In this document: positions 26,985 through 35,290 of the stretch, piece by piece
How positions within the stretch are numbered: the stretch's first letter is position 1
Layout: every line of letters begins with the position of its first letter
DNA from: Flavobacterium gelidilacus DSM 15343
GTDB taxonomy: Bacteria > Bacteroidota > Bacteroidia > Flavobacteriales > Flavobacteriaceae
Direction of reading: 5' to 3'
DNA length: 64,000 bases
Assembly: GCF_000422685.1 (NCBI RefSeq)
Contig: NZ_KE383904.1
Location: 196,257 to 260,256 of the forward strand
The notes under the pieces: generated by a model
Told to the model about the DNA's origin: nothing
Databases searched by the model: none
What the model saw: the letters and a program-made list of their open reading frames with translations, nothing else
Translations under genes and position numbers: made by a program

Positions 26985-27353
26985 TTATGCTAAAATGGGA
27001 GGATGAAAAATAGAAGTACTATTTAATCGAAAATATATGCAAGTGTATAAAGGTTGAACCTTTTTATCGATATAAATTTTAGGGTTAAAAACAAAAGAAG
27101 TAATGCTTTCACAATACAAAATTTCAAAAATTATAGTATTACTTCTTTGTTCATTTGATTTTGAATTGTCTTTTTTAGCTTCATTAGCCAATTCTTTTTT
27201 CAAATGACATTTACCATTACATTCTAATTCTGGTTTTTCAATGTTTTCACATAATTGAGTTGAAATATAATCATAGTTAATTATGTAATCAACAACAGGA
27301 AAAACCGGTTTGATTAACATAAAAGCAACTACTATGAAGGTTATAATTTTCAA
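26985..27353 (-). CDS. Small secreted CNGKCHLKK/HPP protein (copy 1)
   Basis: 122 residues if started at the TTG at 27353, which gives a hydrophobic signal-like N-terminus; an upstream in-frame TTG at 27383 is excluded because it falls inside the -7 box. The mature part carries CENIEKPELECNGKCHLKKEL and the C-terminus ends in FHPPILA. A paralogue at 43271-43651 has the same CEN..KPEL.CNGKCHLKK block and ends EHPPQNLI; a third relative ends WHPPKFLL. The three Cys and His residues suggest metal or thiol chemistry in the periplasm. Both main copies precede a copper-type TonB receptor. No function is established to my knowledge. Confidence 0.75.
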   Translation of the reverse strand: MKIITFIVVAFMLIKPVFPVVDYIINYDYISTQLCENIEKPELECNGKCHLKKELANEAKKDNSKSNEQRSNTIIFEILYCESITSFVFNPKIYIDKKVQPLYTCIYFRLNSTSIFHPPILA

Positions 27354-27380
27354 TTTTATAGTATGAAATAATTTACAGCA

Positions 27381-27424
27381 CAAAATTAATACTTGATTTA
27401 TAAAATCAATATGATTGTAATCAT
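27381..27424 (-). promoter_or_regulatory. Crp/Fnr-type site and -7 box for the copper-uptake genes
   Basis: ATGA-N6-TCAT at 27411-27424 (perfect arms) has its centre 29.5 bp from the first base of a perfect minus-strand TAATTTTG box (27388-27381). The promoter fires leftward into copy 1 of the small HPP protein, the YtkA-like lipoprotein and receptor 1. Confidence 0.7.
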
Positions 27425-27544
27425 AAATAAGTAGAATTTAATTTCTCTTTCTTTAGACGAAGAAAAAATAATTCGCTTGCAAAAATAGAAATTAATTTTA
27501 TTAAGTTGAGTATTAAAACTAATAATAATAATAATTTTTAATGT

Positions 27545-27588
27545 ATGATTTGAGTCATAAAGCAAATGTTAAATAAATCAGAAATTTG
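27545..27588 (+). promoter_or_regulatory. Crp/Fnr-type site and -7 box for the nos operon
   Basis: ATGA-N6-TCAT at 27545-27558 (perfect arms) has its centre 29.5 bp upstream of GAAATTTG at 27581-27588. The box keeps TTTG but has GA for TA, as expected of an activator-dependent promoter. It drives the cytochrome c gene and nosZ. Confidence 0.7.
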
Positions 27589-27612
27589 TATCATAAATTA
27601 AAAACAAAGTTT

Positions 27613-28092
27613 ATGAACAAATTATCTTTATTAGTAGTAGTATTTGTTTTATTCCTTTCTTGTGGAAAAAGCAAATCAGAATCAGGAGAAGATTTTTCAG
27701 CACCAGCAGCGTCTGAAGAATCTGCAGCGACTGATGCTTCTTCTTACGATCCAAACAGAGGAGAAGGAAAACACAGTAACATTGAATTGGGTGCAGCTTT
27801 AGATGGAGCTATGGCCTCAAAAGGAGAAGAAGTAGCTGGTGTAAAATGTACTTCATGCCACAAAATGACCGATGAACGTTTAGTAGGGCCAGGATGGAAA
27901 GGCGTAACAGAACGCAAAAAACCAGAATGGATTATGAACTTCATTACAAATCCAGATCCAATGATCGACAAAGATCCAGAATTACAAGCGCAATTAGAAT
28001 TGTGTTTAGTACGTATGCCAAACCAATCGCTAAACGACACAGAAGCTCGCGAGATTTTGGAATTCATGCGTAAAAATGATGGTGTAAAATAA
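27613..28092 (+). CDS. Cytochrome c lipoprotein of the nos operon
   Basis: 159 residues from the ATG at 27613, with lipobox Cys17 (LFLSC-GK). After a low-complexity Ser/Glu/Ala linker, a class I cytochrome c domain has the heme motif CTSCH, GPGWKGVTERK, and a likely axial Met in CLVRMPNQSL. It is expected to donate electrons to NosZ in the periplasm; monoheme cytochromes hold this place in clade II nos clusters that lack NosR. nosZ follows 21 bp later. Confidence 0.9.
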   Translation: MNKLSLLVVVFVLFLSCGKSKSESGEDFSAPAASEESAATDASSYDPNRGEGKHSNIELGAALDGAMASKGEEVAGVKCTSCHKMTDERLVGPGWKGVTERKKPEWIMNFITNPDPMIDKDPELQAQLELCLVRMPNQSLNDTEAREILEFMRKNDGVK

Positions 28093-28113
28093 GTAATTTA
28101 AAATCGAAAGTAT

Positions 28114-30096
28114 ATGAAAAATAGATTTTTAAAAGCAACTTTTGCTATCGTTTTAATTGGAGCATATTTTGTTTCATGTAAGCCAAAAAACACAAGTGAC
28201 GTTGCAGTAGGTGACGCTGCTCAAAGAGTATATGTTGCACCAGGAAAGTATGATGAATTTTACAACTTCGTTTCTGGTGGATTTAGTGGTCAAATGAGTA
28301 TTTACGGACTTCCAAGTGGTAGAATGTTAAAAGTTATTCCTATTTTCTCTCAAGATCCTGAAAGTGGATGGGGATATAGTGAAGAAACAAAACCAATGTT
28401 AAATACTTCAGAAGGATATATCCCGTGGGATGATCAACATCACTTGGAACTATCTCAAACTAACGGAGAAGTAGACGGAAGATGGATTTTTGCAAACGCC
28501 AACAATACACCTCGTATTGCGAGAGTAGATTTAAAACGTTTTAAAACAGCAGAAATTTTAGAATTGCCTAATTCAGCAGGTAATCACTCATCACCATTTA
28601 TTACAGAAAACACAGAATATGTAGTTGCAGGAACACGTTTTGGTGTACCAGGTGATTATGAAGATGGTGATGTGCCAATTAATACATATAAGAAAAACTT
28701 TAAGGCTCACATCAGTTTTATTAAAGTAGACAAAGAATCGGGTGAAATGGATCTATCTTTCCAATTGCGTTTACCAGGTGTTAACTTTGACCTTTCTCAC
28801 GCAGGAAAAGGAAAATCGCACGGTTGGTTCTTCTTTACTTGTTACAACTCCGAATTAGCTAATACGCTTTTAGAAGTAAATGCTTCTCAAAATGATAAAG
28901 ATTTTATCATGGCAGTTAACTGGAAAAAAGCTGAAGAGTATATTAAAGCTGGTAAAGGTAAAATCGAAAAAGCAAGATATGCACATAATACTTGGGATGA
29001 CGAAACTCATACTGGGAAATCAGTTATCAAAGAAGAAGTTTTAGTATTAGATGCTACAGCATTGAAAGATATTGTTTATTTAATGCCATGTCCAAAATCA
29101 CCTCACGGTTGTGATGTTGATCCAACGGGAGAATACATTGTAGGTTCTGGAAAATTAGCAGCTTTAATCCCTGTATTTAGCTACACTAAAATGTTAGCAG
29201 CAATTGACAAAAAAGATTTCGAAGGAGATTATGAAGGAATTCCTGTATTAAAATACAACTCTGTTTTACATGGAGAAGTTCAAAAACCAGGTTTAGGACC
29301 ATTACATACTGAATTTGATGGAAAAGGAAATGCATATTCAACGATGTTCGTTTCATCTGAAGTAGTAAAATGGGATATTAAAACACTTAAGGTGTTAGAT
29401 AGACATCCAACTTACTATTCTCCAGGTCACCTTTCTATTCCAGGTGGAGATAGTAAAAAACCTTTTGGAAAATATATGGTAGTTTATAATAAAATTACCA
29501 AAGACAGATATTTACCAACTGGTCCAGAATTAACGCAATCTGCACAATTATTTGATATTAGTGGAGATAAAATGCAATTATTATTAGATTACCCTACAAT
29601 TGGGGAACCTCACTATGCACAATCAGCTCCAGCAGACTTAATTCGTAATAATGGTCAATTAAAAATTTACGATATTAAGAAAAATAATCACCCAAGAGTT
29701 TCAAAAGGTGAAAAAGATACTAAAGTAGTAAGAGAAGGGAACAAAGTACATGTTTATATGACAATGATACGCTCACACTTTGCTCCAGATAATATTGAAG
29801 GAATTAAAGTGGGTGATGAAGTATATTTCCATGTAACAAATCTTGAACAAGATTGGGATGTACCTCATGGATTCTCAATTAGAAGAGCTAACGCGGCCGA
29901 ATTATTAATTATGCCAGGTGAAACATCAACTCTATATTGGAAACCAACTAAAGTAGGTATTGTACCTTTCTATTGTACAGACTTCTGTAGTGCCTTACAC
30001 CAAGAAATGTCAGGTTACTTAAGAGTATCACCAGCAGGAAGTAATGTTCCAATTTCATATAGTTTAGGTACTAATTTACCAGCTTCTTCAAAATAA
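28114..30096 (+). CDS. nosZ: Nitrous oxide reductase, clade II (Sec lipoprotein type)
   Basis: Reduces N2O to N2 at the CuZ centre. 660 residues. The N-terminus is a Sec lipoprotein signal (Cys22) without the twin-arginine motif of clade I, so export is through Sec. The seven-bladed propeller contributes CuZ histidines in DDQHHLE, NHSSPF, DLSHAGKGKSHGW, SPHGCDVDP, LHTEFDGKG and the SPGHLS segment. The C-terminal cupredoxin has the complete CuA motif Cys621-x3-Cys625-x3-His629-x2-Met632. Downstream are nosL, nosD, nosF and nosY but no nosR, as is typical of clade II. A terminator lies just after the stop. Confidence 0.98.
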   Translation: MKNRFLKATFAIVLIGAYFVSCKPKNTSDVAVGDAAQRVYVAPGKYDEFYNFVSGGFSGQMSIYGLPSGRMLKVIPIFSQDPESGWGYSEETKPMLNTSEGYIPWDDQHHLELSQTNGEVDGRWIFANANNTPRIARVDLKRFKTAEILELPNSAGNHSSPFITENTEYVVAGTRFGVPGDYEDGDVPINTYKKNFKAHISFIKVDKESGEMDLSFQLRLPGVNFDLSHAGKGKSHGWFFFTCYNSELANTLLEVNASQNDKDFIMAVNWKKAEEYIKAGKGKIEKARYAHNTWDDETHTGKSVIKEEVLVLDATALKDIVYLMPCPKSPHGCDVDPTGEYIVGSGKLAALIPVFSYTKMLAAIDKKDFEGDYEGIPVLKYNSVLHGEVQKPGLGPLHTEFDGKGNAYSTMFVSSEVVKWDIKTLKVLDRHPTYYSPGHLSIPGGDSKKPFGKYMVVYNKITKDRYLPTGPELTQSAQLFDISGDKMQLLLDYPTIGEPHYAQSAPADLIRNNGQLKIYDIKKNNHPRVSKGEKDTKVVREGNKVHVYMTMIRSHFAPDNIEGIKVGDEVYFHVTNLEQDWDVPHGFSIRRANAAELLIMPGETSTLYWKPTKVGIVPFYCTDFCSALHQEMSGYLRVSPAGSNVPISYSLGTNLPASSK

Positions 30097-30115
30097 TAAT
30101 AAACAAAAAAAAACG

Positions 30116-30150
30116 AGGGAGCAACTTAAAAATGCTCCCTTATTTTTTTT
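30116..30150 (+). terminator. Hairpin-T terminator or attenuator after nosZ
   Basis: An 8-bp G/C-containing stem (AGGGAGCA / TGCTCCCT, 30116-30123 with 30133-30140) followed by TATTTTTTTT lies 19 bp after nosZ and 14 bp before the next nos gene. It should make nosZ transcript more abundant than the maturation genes. Confidence 0.8.
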
Positions 30151-30163
30151 AAAAAACATTAAA

Positions 30164-30748
30164 ATGAAAACAACAAATTTGTCTTTAGTTTCAAAAGTTA
30201 TGCTTTTGATTGTAGGAATACTTTTTATAGCGTCTTTATTTTTACCCTTATGGAGAATCGAATTAGATGCACCTCAATATCCTGAAGGATTAACATTACA
30301 ATTACATGCCAATAAAATTGCTGGTGATGTTAATATTATCAATGGATTAAATCATTACATTGGTATGGCAACATTGCACACAGAAAACTTTTTTGAGTTT
30401 AAAATTTTACCTTATATTTTTGGAGCTTTTGGCTTAATTGCATTTGCTTTGATTTTTATAAATCGTAGAAAAGCTGTTTTGGTTTTTTTAATCACTTTTG
30501 TACTTTTTATAGCGCTTTCAGCAGTTGATTTTTACAGATGGAATTACGAATACGGACATAATTTAGATCCAAATGCAGCTATTATTGTTCCAGGAATGGC
30601 TTATCAACCTCCGTTGTTAGGATTCAAACAATTATTAAACTTTGGTGCTTACTCAATTCCAGATGTTGGAGGTTGGTTGCTTACAGGTGCTGGATTATTA
30701 TTAGCAACAATTGTATGGGTAGAATACAAATATAAAAAAACGACATAA
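30164..30748 (+). CDS. Membrane protein in NosB position
   Basis: 194 residues with four membrane helices (about 11-30, 82-99, 104-122, 164-184). The first periplasmic loop holds LNHYIGMATLH and a Met/His distribution that could bind copper. In clade II nos clusters an integral membrane protein called NosB usually lies directly after nosZ; this gene has the place and topology, but I cannot confirm homology. The stop overlaps the nosL start by one base, so the two are coupled. Confidence 0.7.
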   Translation: MKTTNLSLVSKVMLLIVGILFIASLFLPLWRIELDAPQYPEGLTLQLHANKIAGDVNIINGLNHYIGMATLHTENFFEFKILPYIFGAFGLIAFALIFINRRKAVLVFLITFVLFIALSAVDFYRWNYEYGHNLDPNAAIIVPGMAYQPPLLGFKQLLNFGAYSIPDVGGWLLTGAGLLLATIVWVEYKYKKTT

Positions 30749-31167
30749 TGAAAATAGTATCTTACTTCTTATTACTAACCTTGATTTTCTCATGCGCTAA
30801 AAAAGAAGCAGAAGTAATCAAATTAAATACAGATGGATGCGAATTTTGTAAAATGAAAATCGCTGATGGAAAATTTGGTGCTGAGTTAATTACCACTAAA
30901 GGAAGAATTTATAAATTTGATGATATACATTGTATGGTGAATTATCAAAAAGAAAATCCAAATCCAAAGATTCAATCTTTTTACATTCACGATTTTAATC
31001 AGAACAATATACTTATTCCTGCAGAAACTGCTTTTTATGTAAAAGGAGGCAATATTAATAGCCCAATGCATGGCAATACTATTGCTGTTCAAACTAATGA
31101 AGAAGCCAAACAAATGGCTGAAAAATATAATGCAAGTCCTATTTCTTGGACCGAAATTATTAAATAA
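30748..31167 (+). CDS. nosL: NosL copper chaperone
   Basis: 139 residues, lipoprotein with Cys16 (IFSC-AK). The Cu(I)-binding motif is visible as GCEFCKMKI (Cys31, Cys34, Met36). The ITTKGRIYKFDDIHCMVNY block of the NosL fold follows, and SPMHGNTIAVQTNEEAKQMAEKY near the end. NosL delivers copper in the periplasm or outer leaflet for CuZ assembly. It overlaps the preceding membrane-protein gene by one base and precedes nosD by 6 bp. Confidence 0.95.
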   Translation: MKIVSYFLLLTLIFSCAKKEAEVIKLNTDGCEFCKMKIADGKFGAELITTKGRIYKFDDIHCMVNYQKENPNPKIQSFYIHDFNQNNILIPAETAFYVKGGNINSPMHGNTIAVQTNEEAKQMAEKYNASPISWTEIIK

Positions 31168-31173
31168 AAGTAA

Positions 31174-32403
31174 ATGAAATATTTTTTAATTATACTGCTT
31201 CTTTTTTCATTTTCTCTGAATGCAACCACAATTCACGTAGGAAAAAATTATCCTATAAAGTCGGTAAAAGAAGGAATCGCTTTAACAAAAGATGGTGATA
31301 CATTAATGGTTCATGGAGGATGGTACAAAGAAGGAAATATAATAATTGATAAAAAGATTGTGTTTATAGGCAAAGGTTTACCCGTTTTAGACGGTGAAAA
31401 GAAACATGAAGTCTTATCGATAAAATCAGATAGTGTCGTAGTAGATGGTTTTAAAGTAATCAAATCGGCTTATGCAACTATAACAGATCCGTGCGGCATC
31501 AAAGTATATAACGCTAAGTATGTTATAATTCAGAATAATGTTTTAGATGATAATTTTTTTGGTATTTACCTTCAGAATTGCCAGAAGTGTACCATAAAAA
31601 ATAATCGTTTAAAAGCATATGGTAAGGAAGAACAACAACTTGGAAACGGAATACACTGTTGGAAATCAAACGATATCTTAATAATTGCAAATAGAATAGA
31701 TGGCCATAGAGATGGTATTTATTTTGAATTTGTTTTTGACTCTTTAATTTGGAGAAACATCAGTACAAATAACGTTAGATATGGATTGCATTTTATGTTT
31801 TCTCACAGCGATACTTATATAACAAATATTTTTAGAAATAATGGAGCAGGAGTATCGGTTATGTACACTAAAGGTGTTAAAATGTTTAATAATACCTTCG
31901 AACAAAATTGGGGTGATTCTGCTTATGGACTACTTTTAAAAGACATTTCAGACAGTTATATTTTTAATAATAAATTTATATCCAACACTTCTGGAATTTA
32001 TTTAGAAGGTGGAAGTCGTAATAAAATTGAGAAAAACCAATTCATTTCAAACGGTTGGGGAATGAAAATTCAGGCTAATTGTATGGATAATGAAATTGTA
32101 AATAATAATTTTTTAAAAAATACTTTCGATATAAGCACCAACGGAAGTCTTGTTCTAAATACTTTTAACAATAACTATTGGGATAAATATGAAGGATATG
32201 ATTTAAATAGAGATGGAGTTGGCGATGTACCTTATCACCCATTAAGCTTATTTGCAGTTTTGGTCGAAAGTAACCCATCAACTATGTTGTTATATAGGAG
32301 TTTTATGATTACTCTTTTAGATAAATCTGAAAAAGTGTTACCCAGTATAACACCCGATAATTTTGTAGATAATAAACCATTAATGAAGCCATTGCCACTA
32401 TGA
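31174..32403 (+). CDS. nosD: NosD periplasmic maturation protein
   Basis: 409 residues with a signal peptide (1-17, NATT). The body is a right-handed parallel beta-helix of CASH/PbH1 repeats, seen as repeated NxI/NxF turns between about 90 and 340. NosD works with the NosFY ABC transporter in CuZ biogenesis, probably providing sulfide or copper. The stop overlaps the nosF start (ATGA, 4 bp). Confidence 0.95.
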   Translation: MKYFLIILLLFSFSLNATTIHVGKNYPIKSVKEGIALTKDGDTLMVHGGWYKEGNIIIDKKIVFIGKGLPVLDGEKKHEVLSIKSDSVVVDGFKVIKSAYATITDPCGIKVYNAKYVIIQNNVLDDNFFGIYLQNCQKCTIKNNRLKAYGKEEQQLGNGIHCWKSNDILIIANRIDGHRDGIYFEFVFDSLIWRNISTNNVRYGLHFMFSHSDTYITNIFRNNGAGVSVMYTKGVKMFNNTFEQNWGDSAYGLLLKDISDSYIFNNKFISNTSGIYLEGGSRNKIEKNQFISNGWGMKIQANCMDNEIVNNNFLKNTFDISTNGSLVLNTFNNNYWDKYEGYDLNRDGVGDVPYHPLSLFAVLVESNPSTMLLYRSFMITLLDKSEKVLPSITPDNFVDNKPLMKPLPL

Positions 32404-33119
32404 TTGAAGTAAGCCAAGTAAACAAAAAATTTGGAAAATTAGAAGTATTAAAAAACGTTAATCTTACTTGTAAAAAAGGAGAATGTATTGCGCTAATTGG
32501 TCCAAACGGTTGCGGAAAAACCACTTTAATAAAATCTATTTTAGGAATGGTTTTACCTGATAATGGAACCATTATTTTTAACGAAAAATCAATAAAAAAC
32601 GAATATTTGTACCGAAATAATATTGGATATATGCCACAAATTGGCCGTTATCCGGATACAATGACAATCGGACAAGTAATTGAAATGATTAAAACCATTA
32701 GAAGTTCAAATGAAGTGTTAGATGAAGATTTGATAAAAGCCTTTGAATTAGAAAAAATGTTCGACAAACAAATGCGAACGCTTTCTGGAGGAACAACGCA
32801 AAAAGTAAGTGCCACATTAGCTTTTTTATTCAATCCAGATGTTTTGATTTTAGATGAACCAACAGCTGGACTAGATCCATTGGCATCAGAAGTATTAAAA
32901 GAAAAAATCATCAAAGAAAAAGAAAAAGGAAAATTAATTCTAATTACATCACATTTATTGAGTGAATTAGATGATTTAATTACCGAAATTGTTTTCATGC
33001 AAGAAGGTGAAGTTCATTTTCATAAAAAAGTAGCTACACTTTTAGAAGAAACTAATGAAACTAAAATTTCTAAGGCTATTGCATCAATATTGAAATCAAA
33101 AAAGAATTTAACCACATAG
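32400..33119 (+). CDS. nosF: NosF ABC transporter ATP-binding subunit
   Basis: 239 residues. Walker A is GPNGCGKTT (34-42), signature LSGGTTQKVS (about 128-137), Walker B VLILDEPTAGLDP (about 153-165) and the H-loop His in ITSHLLSE. It pairs with NosY to drive CuZ assembly from the inner membrane. The last codons and the stop lie inside the left arm of an inverted-repeat element (see 33108-33233), so the C-terminal residues NLTT may be element-derived. Confidence 0.95.
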   Translation: MIEVSQVNKKFGKLEVLKNVNLTCKKGECIALIGPNGCGKTTLIKSILGMVLPDNGTIIFNEKSIKNEYLYRNNIGYMPQIGRYPDTMTIGQVIEMIKTIRSSNEVLDEDLIKAFELEKMFDKQMRTLSGGTTQKVSATLAFLFNPDVLILDEPTAGLDPLASEVLKEKIIKEKEKGKLILITSHLLSELDDLITEIVFMQEGEVHFHKKVATLLEETNETKISKAIASILKSKKNLTT

Positions 33120-33233
33120 AATCATAGAATTATAATATTTTTAAATAGCTTCCTGTTTTTACATAGCTCTGAAATCTATATAATGTGAAGCATCTTAACA
33201 CAATCAATGAAACTATGTTTCTATGTGTTTTAA
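33108..33233. repeat. Inverted-repeat element between nosF and nosY (MITE-like)
   Basis: The left arm 33108-33127 (TTAACCACATAGAATCATAG) and the right arm 33213-33233 are inverted copies with about three differences. They bound a ~126-bp AT-rich segment with no ORF. It spans the end of nosF and nearly all of the nosF-nosY gap, where other nos genes overlap or are a few bases apart. Confidence 0.6.
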
Positions 33234-33246
33234 ACTAATTAAAAAA

Positions 33247-34014
33247 ATGAATAGAATTATAAAAATTATATTATCCGATATTTTAAAGAACAAAATAGTT
33301 TTAGCTTTTACATTAATATTAGCTATTTTATCTTGGAGTTCGTTTGCCTTAGAAGATAATTCATCAAAAGGTTTGTTAACTATATTGAATGTAATTTTAT
33401 TTACAGTTCCTTTAGTTTCAATACTTTTTGCAACCATATATTTATATAACAGTTCTGAATTTATTGAACTTTTATTAAGTCAGCCCATAAAAAGAGTCAA
33501 AATCTGGATGAGTTTATTCATAGGATTATCCACATCAATGGTCATTGCTTTCTTACTTGGGGCCGGAATTCCATTATTAATTTATAGTCCAAATGCTGTT
33601 GGTTTTATGATGATTAGCGTTGGAAGTATTATTTCGATAGTTTTTGTGGCTTTGGCATTTTTAAGTTCAATTGTGACAAGAGATAAAGCCAAAGGAATCG
33701 GAATTGCAATTATGATCTGGTTGTTTTTTGCTTTGCTTTTTGACGGATTGGTTTTGTTTTTATTATTCCAATTTGCAGATTATCCAATAGAAAAAGCCAT
33801 GGTTGGAATAACAGCATTAAGTCCAATAGATTTAGCTAGAATTCAAATTTTATTACATCTAGATGTTTCTGCAATGATGGGTTACACAGGAGCTATTTTT
33901 AAAGACTTTTTTGGTACTTCATTAGGATTAATTGTTTCTTTTCTACTATTGTGTTTATGGGCAATTATTCCTTTTTCTATTTCCTTAAAAATGTTTAAAA
34001 GCAAAGATTTATAA
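33247..34014 (+). CDS. nosY: NosY ABC transporter membrane subunit
   Basis: 255 residues from the ATG at 33247, six membrane helices in ABC-2 permease style, with a short amphipathic coupling helix near the N-terminus (RIIKIILSDILKNK) and YNSSEFIELLLSQPIKRVKIW at about 69-89, typical of NosY. It partners NosF. The gap from nosF holds an inverted-repeat element, so expression may depend on read-through. The haemoglobin gene follows 17 bp later. Confidence 0.93.
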   Translation: MNRIIKIILSDILKNKIVLAFTLILAILSWSSFALEDNSSKGLLTILNVILFTVPLVSILFATIYLYNSSEFIELLLSQPIKRVKIWMSLFIGLSTSMVIAFLLGAGIPLLIYSPNAVGFMMISVGSIISIVFVALAFLSSIVTRDKAKGIGIAIMIWLFFALLFDGLVLFLLFQFADYPIEKAMVGITALSPIDLARIQILLHLDVSAMMGYTGAIFKDFFGTSLGLIVSFLLLCLWAIIPFSISLKMFKSKDL

Positions 34015-34031
34015 CCTTAAAAAAATGCGTT

Positions 34032-34403
34032 ATGAAGAAAGATATTCAAAATAGAGCAGACATTATTAAATTAGTAGATACTTTTTATAATAAAACTAAA
34101 AACGATCCTTTAATTGGGCATATTTTTACAAATGTAGCCCATGTTAATTGGGAATTACATTTGCCAAGAATGTATGATTTTTGGGAAAATATACTTTTTT
34201 CTACCGCAAATTTTGATGGAAATCCCATGAAAACGCACAAAGAGTTAAATCAAAAAGCACCAATGAATTTCACACATTTTAACCGTTGGAACACATTGTT
34301 TAATGAAACTGTAGATGCATTATTTAAAGGAGAAAAAGCCGAAGAAATTAAAAATAGAGCTATGAATATTTCAAAAGCAATGATGGATAAAGCATTAAGT
34401 TAA
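34032..34403 (+). CDS. Group III truncated haemoglobin
   Basis: 123 residues of the 2/2 globin fold. LPRMYDFWENILF and the THFNRWNTLFNETVDALF segment (proximal His region) are group III signatures. Group III globins occur with nitrosative or microaerobic functions; here the gene is the last of the nos transcription unit, 17 bp after nosY, and ric follows. A role in handling NO or O2 around NosZ is inferred. Confidence 0.92.
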   Translation: MKKDIQNRADIIKLVDTFYNKTKNDPLIGHIFTNVAHVNWELHLPRMYDFWENILFSTANFDGNPMKTHKELNQKAPMNFTHFNRWNTLFNETVDALFKGEKAEEIKNRAMNISKAMMDKALS

Positions 34404-34415
34404 ATTTTGTTAAGT

Positions 34416-34459
34416 ATGATTTAAAGCATAAAAATTTATTTGTTTTATCAATAATTTTG
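34416..34459 (+). promoter_or_regulatory. Crp/Fnr-type site and -7 box for ric
   Basis: ATGA-N6-GCAT at 34416-34429 (one arm imperfect) has its centre 29.5 bp upstream of TAATTTTG at 34452-34459. Confidence 0.6.
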
Positions 34460-34460
34460 A

Positions 34461-34492
34461 ACAGTTCGTAAAAAGTTTACGAGCTGTTTTTT
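34461..34492 (+). terminator. Hairpin-T structure at the start of the ric transcript
   Basis: A 12-bp stem with one G-T pair (34461-34472 with 34476-34487) followed by TTTTTT lies 2 bp downstream of the ric -7 box. It can end the nos-haemoglobin transcript. If ric starts near 34464, part of it would sit in the ric leader. Confidence 0.65.
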
Positions 34493-34510
34493 AATTTAAA
34501 TTCAAATTAT

Positions 34511-35233
34511 ATGAATGTTTTAGAACAACCAACAATAGGCGAATATGTAGCCAAAGATTTCAGAACTGCAGCAGTTTTTTCAAAATACGGAATTGATTTT
34601 TGTTGCAAAGGAAACAGAACTATCGAAGAAGCTTGTGAAAAAAAAGGAATGGATTTTTCTCAAATTGAAAATGAAGTTACGCAACTTTTAGAAACAAAAT
34701 CAGATGGAGCAATAGATTTTAAATCATGGCCAAGTGATTTATTAATTGATTATATCGAAAAAACACATCATCGTTATGTGGAAGAAAAATCAGCTGTTTT
34801 AGTCGCATTTTTAGATAAATTATGCAAAGTTCATGGACATAATCATCCTGAATTATTTGAAATAAAAGAATTGTTTGATGGATGCGCAGGAGATTTAGCA
34901 CAACATATGAAAAAAGAAGAATTGATTTTATTTCCTTTCATCAAAAAATTGGAATCTGCTAGTAGAACAGGACATTTAATTGAGCAACCTCATTTTGGAA
35001 CTGTAGAAAATCCAATTGCCATGATGAAACATGAACACGAAAATGAAGGAGATCGTTTTGTTAAAATTGCAGCATTAACTAAAAATTACACGCCACCAAC
35101 TGATGCTTGTAATACTTATAAAGTTACGTTTTCTATGTTGCAAGAATTTGAACAAGATTTACACAAACACATTCATTTAGAAAACAATATTTTATTTCCA
35201 AAAGCGATTGAAATGCAAAAGAAGTTTAGCTAA
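34511..35233 (+). CDS. ric: Iron-sulfur cluster repair di-iron protein Ric (ScdA/YtfE)
   Basis: Repairs Fe-S clusters damaged by NO or peroxide. 240 residues. The N-terminal ScdA_N domain has YGIDFCCKGNRTIEEAC (Cys31, Cys32, Cys42). The C-terminal hemerythrin-like four-helix bundle provides di-iron ligands in THHRY, HGHNHPELFE, HMKKEELILFPF, MKHEHENEGD and HIHLENNILFP. Its promoter carries the same Crp/Fnr-type architecture as nos, consistent with induction by NO or low oxygen. Confidence 0.97.
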   Translation: MNVLEQPTIGEYVAKDFRTAAVFSKYGIDFCCKGNRTIEEACEKKGMDFSQIENEVTQLLETKSDGAIDFKSWPSDLLIDYIEKTHHRYVEEKSAVLVAFLDKLCKVHGHNHPELFEIKELFDGCAGDLAQHMKKEELILFPFIKKLESASRTGHLIEQPHFGTVENPIAMMKHEHENEGDRFVKIAALTKNYTPPTDACNTYKVTFSMLQEFEQDLHKHIHLENNILFPKAIEMQKKFS

Positions 35234-35254
35234 AACTTAAGAAGTGATCCATAC

Positions 35255-35288
35255 AAAAAGCATAGTTCAAAATACTATGCTTTTTTTT
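35255..35288. terminator. Bidirectional terminator (ric / OsmC)
   Basis: A 12-bp perfect stem (35255-35266 with 35274-35285), 7-nt loop and eight Ts lie between the convergent genes. Confidence 0.9.
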
Positions 35289-35290
35289 GA

